Part shown: positions 34,414 to 41,941 of the stretch, piece after piece | Position numbering within the stretch: the stretch's first letter is position 1 | Layout of the letters: each line of letters begins with the position of its first letter | Source of the DNA: JAVMKJ01 sp031732875 | Lineage (GTDB): Bacteria; Pseudomonadota; Gammaproteobacteria; Competibacterales; Competibacteraceae | Assembly: GCA_031732875.1 (NCBI GenBank) | Contig: JAVMKL010000006.1 | Location: 1-54,965, forward strand | Direction: 5' to 3' | DNA length: 54,965 bases | Program-made: the position numbers and the translations under genes | The notes under the pieces: model-generated | The model's database searches: none | Seen by the model: only the letters and a program-made list of their open reading frames with translations | What the model was told of the DNA's origin: nothing

Positions 34414-35514
34414 TTATGCGCCGGCTTGGTTCGGATTCCGGCGGCGCGCCTGCCAGCGGATGAGTGCTTTGCGGCTCAGGTGACGGGCGAGTAGGAGAGG
34501 CGGCATCCGCAGCCAGTGGGAGCGGATATAGAGCAGCCAGCGGGCCGTGGCCGGACCGGCGCGGCGGGGGTATTCGGCTTGGGTCACTTGGTCGACGAGG
34601 CGGTCCATGAGGGCGAGAACCGGCCGGGGCGGAGCGGCGTGGTTGAGGACTTGGGTGACGGAATGGGGCACGGGGGTGTCCAGAAAACGCTGGGTGTAGC
34701 GCAGGGCGTAGAACAGGGGGCGGGTCAGATCGAGCTGGCGGGCGCGTTGCGGCAGCGTTGCCCAGAAGTCCGGTTCGCGTTCGCCGAAGTGCGCGAACAG
34801 CTCGTGCAGGTCCAACAGATCGCGCAGGGGATTGGCGAGTTCCTCCTGAAAGGCATGGGTGGCGCTGTGCAGGACCATGTCGGCCGGGCAGAGCGTTTCG
34901 AAGGGAGTGCCGGGCAGGGGGCGCGAGGCGGCGAACAGCTTGGCCGGGTCGGGTTTCAGCCGGCTGGTTTCCGGCAGGATGGTGTGATGCACGTCCACGA
35001 TGGTGCCGCGCAGCCGGTGGCGCATGGGGGGCAGTTCGTGCATCCACTGGCGGTAATAGGTTTCATCGTAGTCAGATTTTTTTACAGCGTCCCAGCCGTG
35101 CTGGTGGAGCAGTTGCTCGATGGTGGCCAGATGCGGTTTGGGAACCAGGAAGTCCACATCGGATACTAACCGGCCGCGGGCGCAGGGCAGGTTCGACATG
35201 GCGTAGGCGGCGCCTTTCAGCAGAACGACGGGGAAATCGCGGTCGGGCAGGTCGAACAGGGCGCGCTGGATGCGGTTGCATTCCCACCGGGTGCGGCGCT
35301 CGTGCTCGCCGGCGATGATGGCGGCGGCTTCGAGATGGGGTTGCACTTGGGTTGGGATGCGGTCGAGTTGGCCCTGCGCTTCAAGATAGGTGTAAAATTT
35401 TGCGACCACCCCGACGCGGCGTGCCCAAGGCAGCAGGCGATCCCAGTCTCGTAAGCTACATTCTTGTAATACTTGAGGTTTAGCGAGGACGCGTGGCAGA
35501 GTGCGGTAAGACAT
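34414..35514 (-). CDS. Nucleotidyltransferase-family protein (HPr-rel-A-associated type)
   Basis: A protein of about 366 residues with the NTP_transf_5-like pattern: FPVVLLKGAAYAMSN, then RLVSDVDFLVPKPHLATIEQLL (the metal-binding DxD of a minimal nucleotidyltransferase), then GTIVDVHHTILP. The C-terminal half is helical and ends in a basic tail. Relatives are often found beside HprK-related kinases and PqqD-like proteins, as here. The substrate is unknown; transfer of a nucleotide to a peptide or protein is plausible. The start at 35514 is an ATG; a TTG at 35556 would add 14 residues. Its GC content matches the chromosome, unlike the divergent operon next to it. Confidence 0.72.
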   Translation of the reverse strand: MSYRTLPRVLAKPQVLQECSLRDWDRLLPWARRVGVVAKFYTYLEAQGQLDRIPTQVQPHLEAAAIIAGEHERRTRWECNRIQRALFDLPDRDFPVVLLKGAAYAMSNLPCARGRLVSDVDFLVPKPHLATIEQLLHQHGWDAVKKSDYDETYYRQWMHELPPMRHRLRGTIVDVHHTILPETSRLKPDPAKLFAASRPLPGTPFETLCPADMVLHSATHAFQEELANPLRDLLDLHELFAHFGEREPDFWATLPQRARQLDLTRPLFYALRYTQRFLDTPVPHSVTQVLNHAAPPRPVLALMDRLVDQVTQAEYPRRAGPATARWLLYIRSHWLRMPPLLLARHLSRKALIRWQARRRNPNQAGA

Positions 35515-35620
35515 GTCGGGAGCGATCCGGTGGAAAACCCGGATGGGTTTTGCCAAATTTTACACTTGATGTGATGGGTTTGTGTTGGGTTTTGATGGGA
35601 ATTATTTGAATAACAATTAG

Positions 35621-35637
35621 TTAATGATAATGATTGG
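35621..35637. promoter_or_regulatory. Fur-box-like sequence
   Basis: AATGATAATGATT within 35621-35637 matches 12 of 13 bases of the centre of the classical Fur box (AATGATAATCATT). It lies in the AT-rich divergent region just upstream of the sigma-54-like promoter. AT-rich DNA yields such matches by chance, so this is tentative. Confidence 0.3.
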
Positions 35638-35641
35638 TTCT

Positions 35642-35656
35642 TGGAATGCTATTTGC
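35642..35656 (+). promoter_or_regulatory. Sigma-54 (-24/-12) promoter-like site
   Basis: TGGAATGCTATTTGC carries the invariant GG and GC of a -24/-12 promoter at the exact spacing and agrees with TGGCACG-N4-TTGC at 9 of 11 defined positions. A TATAAT at 35667-35672 nearby is an alternative -10 but lacks a good -35. It would drive the exported protein gene at 35759 with a leader of roughly 90 bases. Confidence 0.45.
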
Positions 35657-35758
35657 CTTAAATTTCTATAATCTCTCGGGGTGGGGTTCCTTGCGTTGTT
35701 CGCCATCCCCCTCAGCATGTGGCTTTGGAACGGCATCAGGTTGTTAGGAGTCAGAACC

Positions 35759-36235
35759 ATGACTGAACATGACAAGATATCGTCTGATGTGGAGGCGACG
35801 GCGAGCTCCGAGCAGGTGGCCGTGCCTTCGCAGGGACGGCGACGGTTGGTGAAGGGCGCGATGCTGACCATGCCGGCTGTGATGACCTTACGTAGTGGAG
35901 CCTTGGCTGCGAACAGCCTGACATGTCTTGAAAAGCCTCGTCCAATTACTACTCAGTTTGTAACTACGACACCAGATGAATTGAAGCGTCAGTCTGTAAA
36001 TGTTTATCTATCTGCAAATGGAAAAGAAAGATATTACTATGATTCTATAATTGGTAAATATCGAGATTATGATACAGGTCAAACTGTTGATGTCAATGAG
36101 AATACCTTAAAATCTGATGGCAGTGGTTTTGCAGTAGCATATATTGATAATAACGGTAATATTACAGCACTGGGTCCGAGTCAATCAGGAGCACCTGCGA
36201 CCACATCATGTGCTGATCTATACTTCAGTAGGTAA
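35759..36235 (+). CDS. Exported protein with twin-arginine-like signal, possible substrate of HPr-rel-A-like system
   Basis: A 158-residue protein. About 25 polar residues precede GRRRLVKGAMLTMPAVMTLR, a twin-arginine-like signal that continues SGALAA before NSLTC. The mature part is rich in T, S, N, Y and D, has only two cysteines (SLTCLEK and TTSCADLYF) and ends with an aromatic tail. A GGAG site lies eight bases before the ATG. The mature-part DNA is strikingly AT-rich. I do not recognise a named family. As the first gene of the kinase operon it is a reasonable candidate for the modified substrate. That is inference from position. Confidence 0.72.
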   Translation: MTEHDKISSDVEATASSEQVAVPSQGRRRLVKGAMLTMPAVMTLRSGALAANSLTCLEKPRPITTQFVTTTPDELKRQSVNVYLSANGKERYYYDSIIGKYRDYDTGQTVDVNENTLKSDGSGFAVAYIDNNGNITALGPSQSGAPATTSCADLYFSR

Positions 36236-36259
36236 CTAATAGATGAATGGGAACGGATA

Positions 36260-36562
36260 ATGCCATTTCAAATTAAGCCTATCTACCGATGCAATTTAAG
36301 TGGTAATTTGCATTGGCGAAAATGGGATAGTGAAGAATATGTAATATTCAATGCTGCTTCGGGACAAACTCACTTTTTGAATATATTGGGTTTTGAGACG
36401 TTAATGCTCTTGCAAAAAAAACCACTAAATATCTTTGAACTTGGCCGGCAACTCTCATTAAAATTTGAAGATTTTTTATTGGATGAAGAGACGCAAACTT
36501 ATATCGAAAATATGCTTGTGGATCTCGATAACCTAGGTTTAGTTGAAGTTTGCTTCCTGTGA
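36260..36562 (+). CDS. PqqD-like peptide chaperone of HPr-rel-A type
   Basis: A 100-residue protein matching the PqqD-like pattern: a strand (YVIFNAASGQTHFLNILGFE), then helices with LGRQLSLKFEDF and a terminal VDLDNLGLVEVC. PqqD-type proteins bind peptide substrates and present them to modifying enzymes. The last bases overlap the start of the next gene (GTGA), so the two are translated together. The DNA is AT-rich like its neighbours. The family is assigned by pattern and by its partner gene. Confidence 0.75.
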   Translation: MPFQIKPIYRCNLSGNLHWRKWDSEEYVIFNAASGQTHFLNILGFETLMLLQKKPLNIFELGRQLSLKFEDFLLDEETQTYIENMLVDLDNLGLVEVCFL

Positions 36563-37470
36563 AGTTCTATGATTTATCTGTAGCCGAGATTGCTTCGCGC
36601 CTTCGGAAAGGCTTAAACTTCAAGACGGGTATTTTCACTATCCGTCTCTTTAGTGACCTATCCGATTTGCCTGCCCTGCTTCGCCAGCTTCATGCTGAAT
36701 ACCCATTGGTTGAAGAGAGTGTTTTCGCAGATTTTCATGTGCGCCTATTTCAGAACCGAATCATATTTCGATTGTTTTATCCAGATGTTCGACTTTGGGT
36801 TGACGAGGAGACGCCTTTTTTTTCTTTTTCGCCAGATACTGCATTACCATATCTAGAGTGGGGCTTGAACTGGTGTGTAGCCAGTCGTGCTCATCATTAC
36901 CTAATGCTACATGCCGGAGTATTGGAAAGAAACGGCCATGCTATGTTACTGCCTGCGTGGCCAGGATCTGGGAAAAGCACTCTCTGTGCAGCACTTTGTC
37001 ATCGTGGCTGGCGGTTACTTTCGGATGAATTTGCCTTGGTGCGCCCAGAAGATCTAGCTCTCGTTCCTTTCCCTCGGCTAATTCCACTTAAAAATGAGTC
37101 CATCGCAGTCGTTCGCGCTTTTACCCCCGAAGCAGTAATGGGACCAGAATATCCCAAGACCCGCAAAGGCACGGTTTGTCATGTCCGTCCACCGGCAGAC
37201 AGTATCAGACGTGCCGAGCAAATTGTACAAGCTCGCTGGATCGTTTTCCCAAATTTTCAGGCAGGTGCTGACTTGAAAGTGAGTTCTCTTGCGAAAGCTA
37301 GGGCGTTCTTGAAGCTTGCTGGCAATTCTTTCAATTACGAACAAATTGGTCTGCGGGGTTTCGAGACTGTAGCTAGTTTAATTGATTGTTGTGACTGCTA
37401 TTTGTTCCAGTACAGCGACCTCGAACAAGCCGTTGCGCAACTGAACGCCTTGGCGGATGGTCTCATCTAG
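36559..37470 (+). CDS. HprK-related kinase A
   Basis: A 303-residue protein related to the C-terminal kinase domain of HPr kinase/phosphorylase. The Walker A loop is PAWPGSGKSTLCAALCHRGW with K139, followed by LLSDEFALVRPEDL, which matches the acidic second motif of HprK. The GTG at 36559 is used as start, since it overlaps the previous stop (GTGA) and the protein then begins MKFYDLSVAEIASRL; a TTG at 36550 is the alternative. The true target is unknown: no HPr gene is nearby, and the operon instead offers a PqqD-like protein and a small exported protein. Confidence 0.82.
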   Translation: MKFYDLSVAEIASRLRKGLNFKTGIFTIRLFSDLSDLPALLRQLHAEYPLVEESVFADFHVRLFQNRIIFRLFYPDVRLWVDEETPFFSFSPDTALPYLEWGLNWCVASRAHHYLMLHAGVLERNGHAMLLPAWPGSGKSTLCAALCHRGWRLLSDEFALVRPEDLALVPFPRLIPLKNESIAVVRAFTPEAVMGPEYPKTRKGTVCHVRPPADSIRRAEQIVQARWIVFPNFQAGADLKVSSLAKARAFLKLAGNSFNYEQIGLRGFETVASLIDCCDCYLFQYSDLEQAVAQLNALADGLI

Positions 37471-37535
37471 CGCTCGGGCGCGGGCTTGGTGCCTGCGTCC
37501 ATTTCCAACCCGAAGCGCACAGGAGATCGATTCTC

Positions 37536-38117
37536 ATGGCTCAAACTCCCTCCACCATGCTCCCCCTCGGCACGTCTGCACCGGCGTTCGGTCTGCCCGA
37601 ACCCGCCACCGACAAGACCGTGTCCCTGGATGATTTCAGGGATGCCCCGGCTTTGCTGGTGATCTTCATGTGCAATCACTGCCCCTTCGTCAAGCACATC
37701 CGCCAAGGCTTGATCCAGTTCGCCCGCGACTATCAGACCAAGGGTCTGGCGGTCGTGGCGATCAGCACCAACGACGTGGCGAACTTCCCCGACGACAGCC
37801 CGGCGAAGATGGCCCAGGAAGCCAGAGCGTTCGGCTATCCCTTTCCCTACCTCTACGACGAATCCCAGTCCGTCGCCAAAGCCTACCGGGCCGCCTGCAC
37901 CCCCGATTTCTTTCTGTTCGATGCCGGTCGCAGACTGGTCTATCGCGGCCAGTTCGACGGCAGCCGGCCGGGCAACAATATCCCGGTGACCGGCACCGAC
38001 CTGCGGGCAGCCGCGGACGCGATGCTGGCCGGCCAGCCGATCGCGCCCGATCAAAAGCCGAGCATCGGCTGCAATATCAAGTGGAAGGCCGGTAACGAAC
38101 CGGAGTATTACCGTTGA
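37536..38117 (+). CDS. Thioredoxin-fold (AhpC/TSA-like) protein
   Basis: A 193-residue protein with the redoxin fold. It has a GTSAPAFGLPEP opening and FMCNHCPFVKHIRQGLIQFA, with a CxxC-type active pair. DESQSVAKAYRAACTPDFFLFD and GQFDGSRPGNN complete the fold, and C116-like and late GCNIKWK cysteines follow. There is no signal peptide, so it is cytoplasmic. Members of this subgroup are annotated simply as thioredoxin-family or peroxiredoxin-like proteins. The return to high GC marks the end of the AT-rich operon upstream. Confidence 0.88.
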   Translation: MAQTPSTMLPLGTSAPAFGLPEPATDKTVSLDDFRDAPALLVIFMCNHCPFVKHIRQGLIQFARDYQTKGLAVVAISTNDVANFPDDSPAKMAQEARAFGYPFPYLYDESQSVAKAYRAACTPDFFLFDAGRRLVYRGQFDGSRPGNNIPVTGTDLRAAADAMLAGQPIAPDQKPSIGCNIKWKAGNEPEYYR

Positions 38118-38167
38118 AGCGACGAGTGGATCTTGATCTTGGAGCAGTTGGAGAGTGATGCTGCCGC

Positions 38168-41100
38168 TCAGCGCTCGATGGTGTAAATCAGATCGGCGCC
38201 CGTCCCTACCGCGCTGCTATTGGACTCCAGCGTAAGTCGTTGGCTCAGCCGGAATTTGATGTTGAAGGTATTGACGGCGTTGAACAGGCCTACTCCATAG
38301 CCGACATACAAATCCGGTGATAAATACCTGCCCAACATGAGTGAGGTGTTTTCCTTGCCACCGCCGCCAGACTCCAATTGCAGAGAGTCCAGCCCGAAGG
38401 TATCGCCCAAGCCCTTGGTCAGTGAGTCACCGCCCAAACCTAGAGCGGTGGCGGCCTTGAACAGCAGTGCGGATTCGGAACCGCCACCTTGCGGAGATCG
38501 GCCCAGCACCAAATAGGACAGAATATCGGCATCGGGCATCTTGGGTTCGGAGAACAGGGTCATCTGTGGCTGTTTCAGCGTCCCCCGGATTTGTGCGCCC
38601 GCAGTAATCTGATCACGGGTGCCTTGGCTTTGCCGCACTACCCGAAAATTCAGCCCCGGGTTGTCGAGTGGACTGCTGCCGAACAGTAATTGCCCGCGCT
38701 GAATCTGAACCTCTTCGCCGAAAATCCGATAGTTGCCTGCGACCACTTCGATGCTGCCGCTGCCTCGCGGCGCCAGTTGTGGTGTTTCCTCGATCAGCAA
38801 ACTCCCCGCGAGCTTGCCCTTGAAAACGGGCGTTTCCACTTGCACGTTGTCACCCAGAATGACTCGCACTCTGGCGTAGAGCGCTAGACCTTTGGGCCGG
38901 GATGGTGCTTCATCACCGTTGCGACCGTTCACGATCACCACATCGTTAGAGGCGCTGATCGCACCGGACCGATCACCGCTGGGTCGTAGAAAGGCCTGTG
39001 GAATGGTCAATTCACCCTCAACCCGCACCTGCTGCTGGACGATATCCAGCTTTAGATCGGGACTGAGTTGAATCCGTAAATCGCTGGTATCGAGCGCCTG
39101 AAAATTCTGTCCCTTGATGCTCAGGCTCAATTGCGGTTTGAATGGATCCGCCTCGCCGGAGAGTTGCAATTGGCCGGGACCGGAATGCACCGAACCGGAT
39201 AATTGCATTGATCCCTGTCCATTACTGGCAGCGGTGAGTTGCAGATTTTGGAGCGTGATCCCCGCTTCGGGGATGACCGCCCCAGCATTTTCCAGGCGAA
39301 TTTCACCACGCAACGCCGGCTTGGCAAGAGGGCCGGTGACGCTGACATCGGCCTTTAATTGTCCGGAGACCTTTTGCAATCGCGGCACGAACAGCGACAC
39401 AATGCCGAGATCGGTCATCGCGGCATTGACTTTGCCGTTGATCTGAGCGGCGGCGAACGGGTCCTGGATTTGCAGCTTGGCCTGCAATTGCCCGGTTTGA
39501 GCCAGATCGAGCTTGATTTGGGTGTTGAGGTTGCGCCCGTTGAGATCGCTTTGCAGACCGCCGCCGTTGAGGGCGAAACGGATTGGCTGGCCGTTGGCCG
39601 TCATGCTGAAACTGCCGGGGGCGATGGTCAGGTTCAGCTTCCCTCGCGGCGCGCCGCCAACTTTGCCGCTGACGGTCGCTTCGCCACCGACGCTGGTCGC
39701 CAGCGTCATGCCTTGGGGCAGAAAATGTTTGAACCGGTCCGGGGTGAGATTGCTGAGTTGCACCCGCCCATTGAAGTCGCCGGACTGGTCCCATTGGCCT
39801 TGTAGGCATAGCCGGGCAGGGGCGCTGCTCAGGCAGGCGACCTCGAGCCTGGCCGCCTTGGCCGAGGCGCGCAGCGCCACCGGTTGGTCCAGGTTCCAGG
39901 CACCGGCGAGAGTATCCCGGGCGCCGAGCTGAGTGATGCGGCCCTGCCAGAGCAGAGACGACGTTTGCAAACCACCCGCGAGCGCCAGCAGGAAGCGGCC
40001 CGGCTCGCCGGCCAGTTCCGCCTTGAGTTCGTGCGCGGCGGGCGTGCCACTGCCGTCGAGGGCGAGCGATTTCCAATTCTGGCCGCCGAGCGCTAGCCCT
40101 TCGCCGCTGACTTTCAACTGGGAACGACGGGCGCCGCCAACATCGATATTGGCTTCGCCGCGCAATTGCTGAATCTGAGTATCGCCGTGCCGCAGCTTTT
40201 GCACCGTGAAGTTGGCCGCGACCGCGGGACGGTCGCGGGGACCGCTCAAGGTGCCGTTGCTGGCGATGGCGCCGCTCAGGCCGGGCAGGAGCGATTGGAG
40301 TTGCGGCGCGTCCAGTTTCCAGCGCAGATCCCAGCGTTGCGCCAGCGAGCCATCCGCTTCCAGCCGGGCATCGCCGGCATTGAGTTTCAGGGTCTTGATC
40401 GTCAGATTCCGATCCTGAATGGCGATATCGGCGTTGCCGCGCACCGCTTGGCCGCTCAGGGTGCCCGCCAGTTCTTCCAGCAGGACGTCGGCGCGCAATG
40501 CCGTCCCGTCCAGTTGGCCATCGCTCTTGAGCCGCAGGTTCAGCTTGCCGGGTACGTCTCGCCACTGGCTGGTGGGATTCAGACCTTGACCGCTCAGCGT
40601 CGCCTGCCATTTCACCGCCGGCGCCCAGGCGACCTCGGCGTCGCCTTCGATGACGCCTTCGAGGGCCTCGCCTTTTAACTTCACCTCGCGCACGGCCTGA
40701 TCCGAACCCTGGCCGCTCAATGTCCAGCGACCCTTGGGGATCGCCGGCCCCTGCAACTCCGCGGTGAGTTGGAATCGGTAGTCCTGGATCTTGCCCTGGA
40801 CGCTGAAGTCGCCTTTGGCGCTTTCCACCTGAGGCGGGCCGGTCGGTGGCCAGACCAGGGATTGCCATTGTCCGGCGGCGTTGAAGCGCAATTCGGCGAA
40901 TTCCAGATCGCCCTTGGCGTTCAGGGTCAGCGGCTGGTTGGCGGCGGTCAGCCGCAACTCATCCAGCTTCAGCGAGCTTTCGTCGCCGGCGGCGGCGAAC
41001 TTCAGGGTCGCGGGACCGAGTTCCGGCAGGGTGGCACTGATTTCACCCCGGCCCTCGAACCGGGCCAGCACGCCCCGCGCCTCGATCCGGACGGCCAACG

Positions 41101-41941
41101 GGTTGCCGGCCAGTTCCGGGGCGAACGGTTTGAGGTCGGTTGCCTCGAGTTTAGCCTGGACCGACCAGGCGGGCTCGGCCAGCGGCTGGCGGACCTCGCC
41201 GTTCAGTTCCAGCGTGGCCGGGCCGGTGATGCGCTGGGTCAGTTGCAATCGGTCGCGCAGTTCGCCCTGGATTTCACCTTCTCCGTTGATGGTGCCGTAG
41301 TCCGGGTTCAGCAGTTGCCAGCCGAGACGGGCCTGTAACGGGTAGCCGCCGGTGGGATCGAGCCGGCCGCTAAGCCGGACTTCGCCTTGAGGCGCCCAGG
41401 CTTCCAGCGTTTCGAGGGTCAGGGCGCCGGCTTCGGTACGGGCCTTGAGCACGACGGCATCGACCTGGATGGGTTCGGCCCCGACCGGCAGGATGCGGAT
41501 GGCATGGGCTTGCAGATCGGCGACGTCGAGCGCCAGCGGCAGCTGGATATCCGGTAGGGTCGGCGGTTCGGTGGAAGGGGCGGATTCCTGGCCGGGCGGC
41601 AGCTGCAATTCCAGATGATCGAGGCGCAGGCTGACGATGTTCAGCACCCCGTCGAGCAGATCGACGGGCTCCCACTCCAGATCGCCCCGGGCGAGGGTCA
41701 GCCTCAACGGTCCATCTTCGTAACGGAGCCCGTCGATCCGCAGCGGGCCCAACAGCCGGCCGGCGGCCTGGTCGTAGCTCAAGCGGCCTGGCAGCACCCG
41801 TTCGGCCAAGGCGAGCAGTCCGCGGAGGCCGGTTTCGGTGGAGATGGCGAATCCCGCCGCCAGCAGCAGGATCAGCAGCAGGATCAGGGGCGGCGAGATC
41901 AGCCAGAACAGCAGGCGGCGCAGGGCGCGTGGGATGCTCAC
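38168..41941 (-). CDS. tamB: Translocation and assembly module subunit TamB
   Basis: A 1257-residue TamB. An N-terminal membrane anchor (LLFWLISPPLILLLILLLAAG) is followed by a very long beta-rich repeat region forming a hydrophobic groove. The C-terminal DUF490 domain contains GSIEVVAGNYRIFGEEVQIQRGQLLFG and ends near SSAVGTGADLIYTIER. It spans the periplasm and carries phospholipids or helps assemble outer-membrane proteins with TamA. Its GTG start overlaps the tamA stop by four bases (GTGA). The length is typical. Confidence 0.95.
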   Translation of the reverse strand: MSIPRALRRLLFWLISPPLILLLILLLAAGFAISTETGLRGLLALAERVLPGRLSYDQAAGRLLGPLRIDGLRYEDGPLRLTLARGDLEWEPVDLLDGVLNIVSLRLDHLELQLPPGQESAPSTEPPTLPDIQLPLALDVADLQAHAIRILPVGAEPIQVDAVVLKARTEAGALTLETLEAWAPQGEVRLSGRLDPTGGYPLQARLGWQLLNPDYGTINGEGEIQGELRDRLQLTQRITGPATLELNGEVRQPLAEPAWSVQAKLEATDLKPFAPELAGNPLAVRIEARGVLARFEGRGEISATLPELGPATLKFAAAGDESSLKLDELRLTAANQPLTLNAKGDLEFAELRFNAAGQWQSLVWPPTGPPQVESAKGDFSVQGKIQDYRFQLTAELQGPAIPKGRWTLSGQGSDQAVREVKLKGEALEGVIEGDAEVAWAPAVKWQATLSGQGLNPTSQWRDVPGKLNLRLKSDGQLDGTALRADVLLEELAGTLSGQAVRGNADIAIQDRNLTIKTLKLNAGDARLEADGSLAQRWDLRWKLDAPQLQSLLPGLSGAIASNGTLSGPRDRPAVAANFTVQKLRHGDTQIQQLRGEANIDVGGARRSQLKVSGEGLALGGQNWKSLALDGSGTPAAHELKAELAGEPGRFLLALAGGLQTSSLLWQGRITQLGARDTLAGAWNLDQPVALRASAKAARLEVACLSSAPARLCLQGQWDQSGDFNGRVQLSNLTPDRFKHFLPQGMTLATSVGGEATVSGKVGGAPRGKLNLTIAPGSFSMTANGQPIRFALNGGGLQSDLNGRNLNTQIKLDLAQTGQLQAKLQIQDPFAAAQINGKVNAAMTDLGIVSLFVPRLQKVSGQLKADVSVTGPLAKPALRGEIRLENAGAVIPEAGITLQNLQLTAASNGQGSMQLSGSVHSGPGQLQLSGEADPFKPQLSLSIKGQNFQALDTSDLRIQLSPDLKLDIVQQQVRVEGELTIPQAFLRPSGDRSGAISASNDVVIVNGRNGDEAPSRPKGLALYARVRVILGDNVQVETPVFKGKLAGSLLIEETPQLAPRGSGSIEVVAGNYRIFGEEVQIQRGQLLFGSSPLDNPGLNFRVVRQSQGTRDQITAGAQIRGTLKQPQMTLFSEPKMPDADILSYLVLGRSPQGGGSESALLFKAATALGLGGDSLTKGLGDTFGLDSLQLESGGGGKENTSLMLGRYLSPDLYVGYGVGLFNAVNTFNIKFRLSQRLTLESNSSAVGTGADLIYTIER

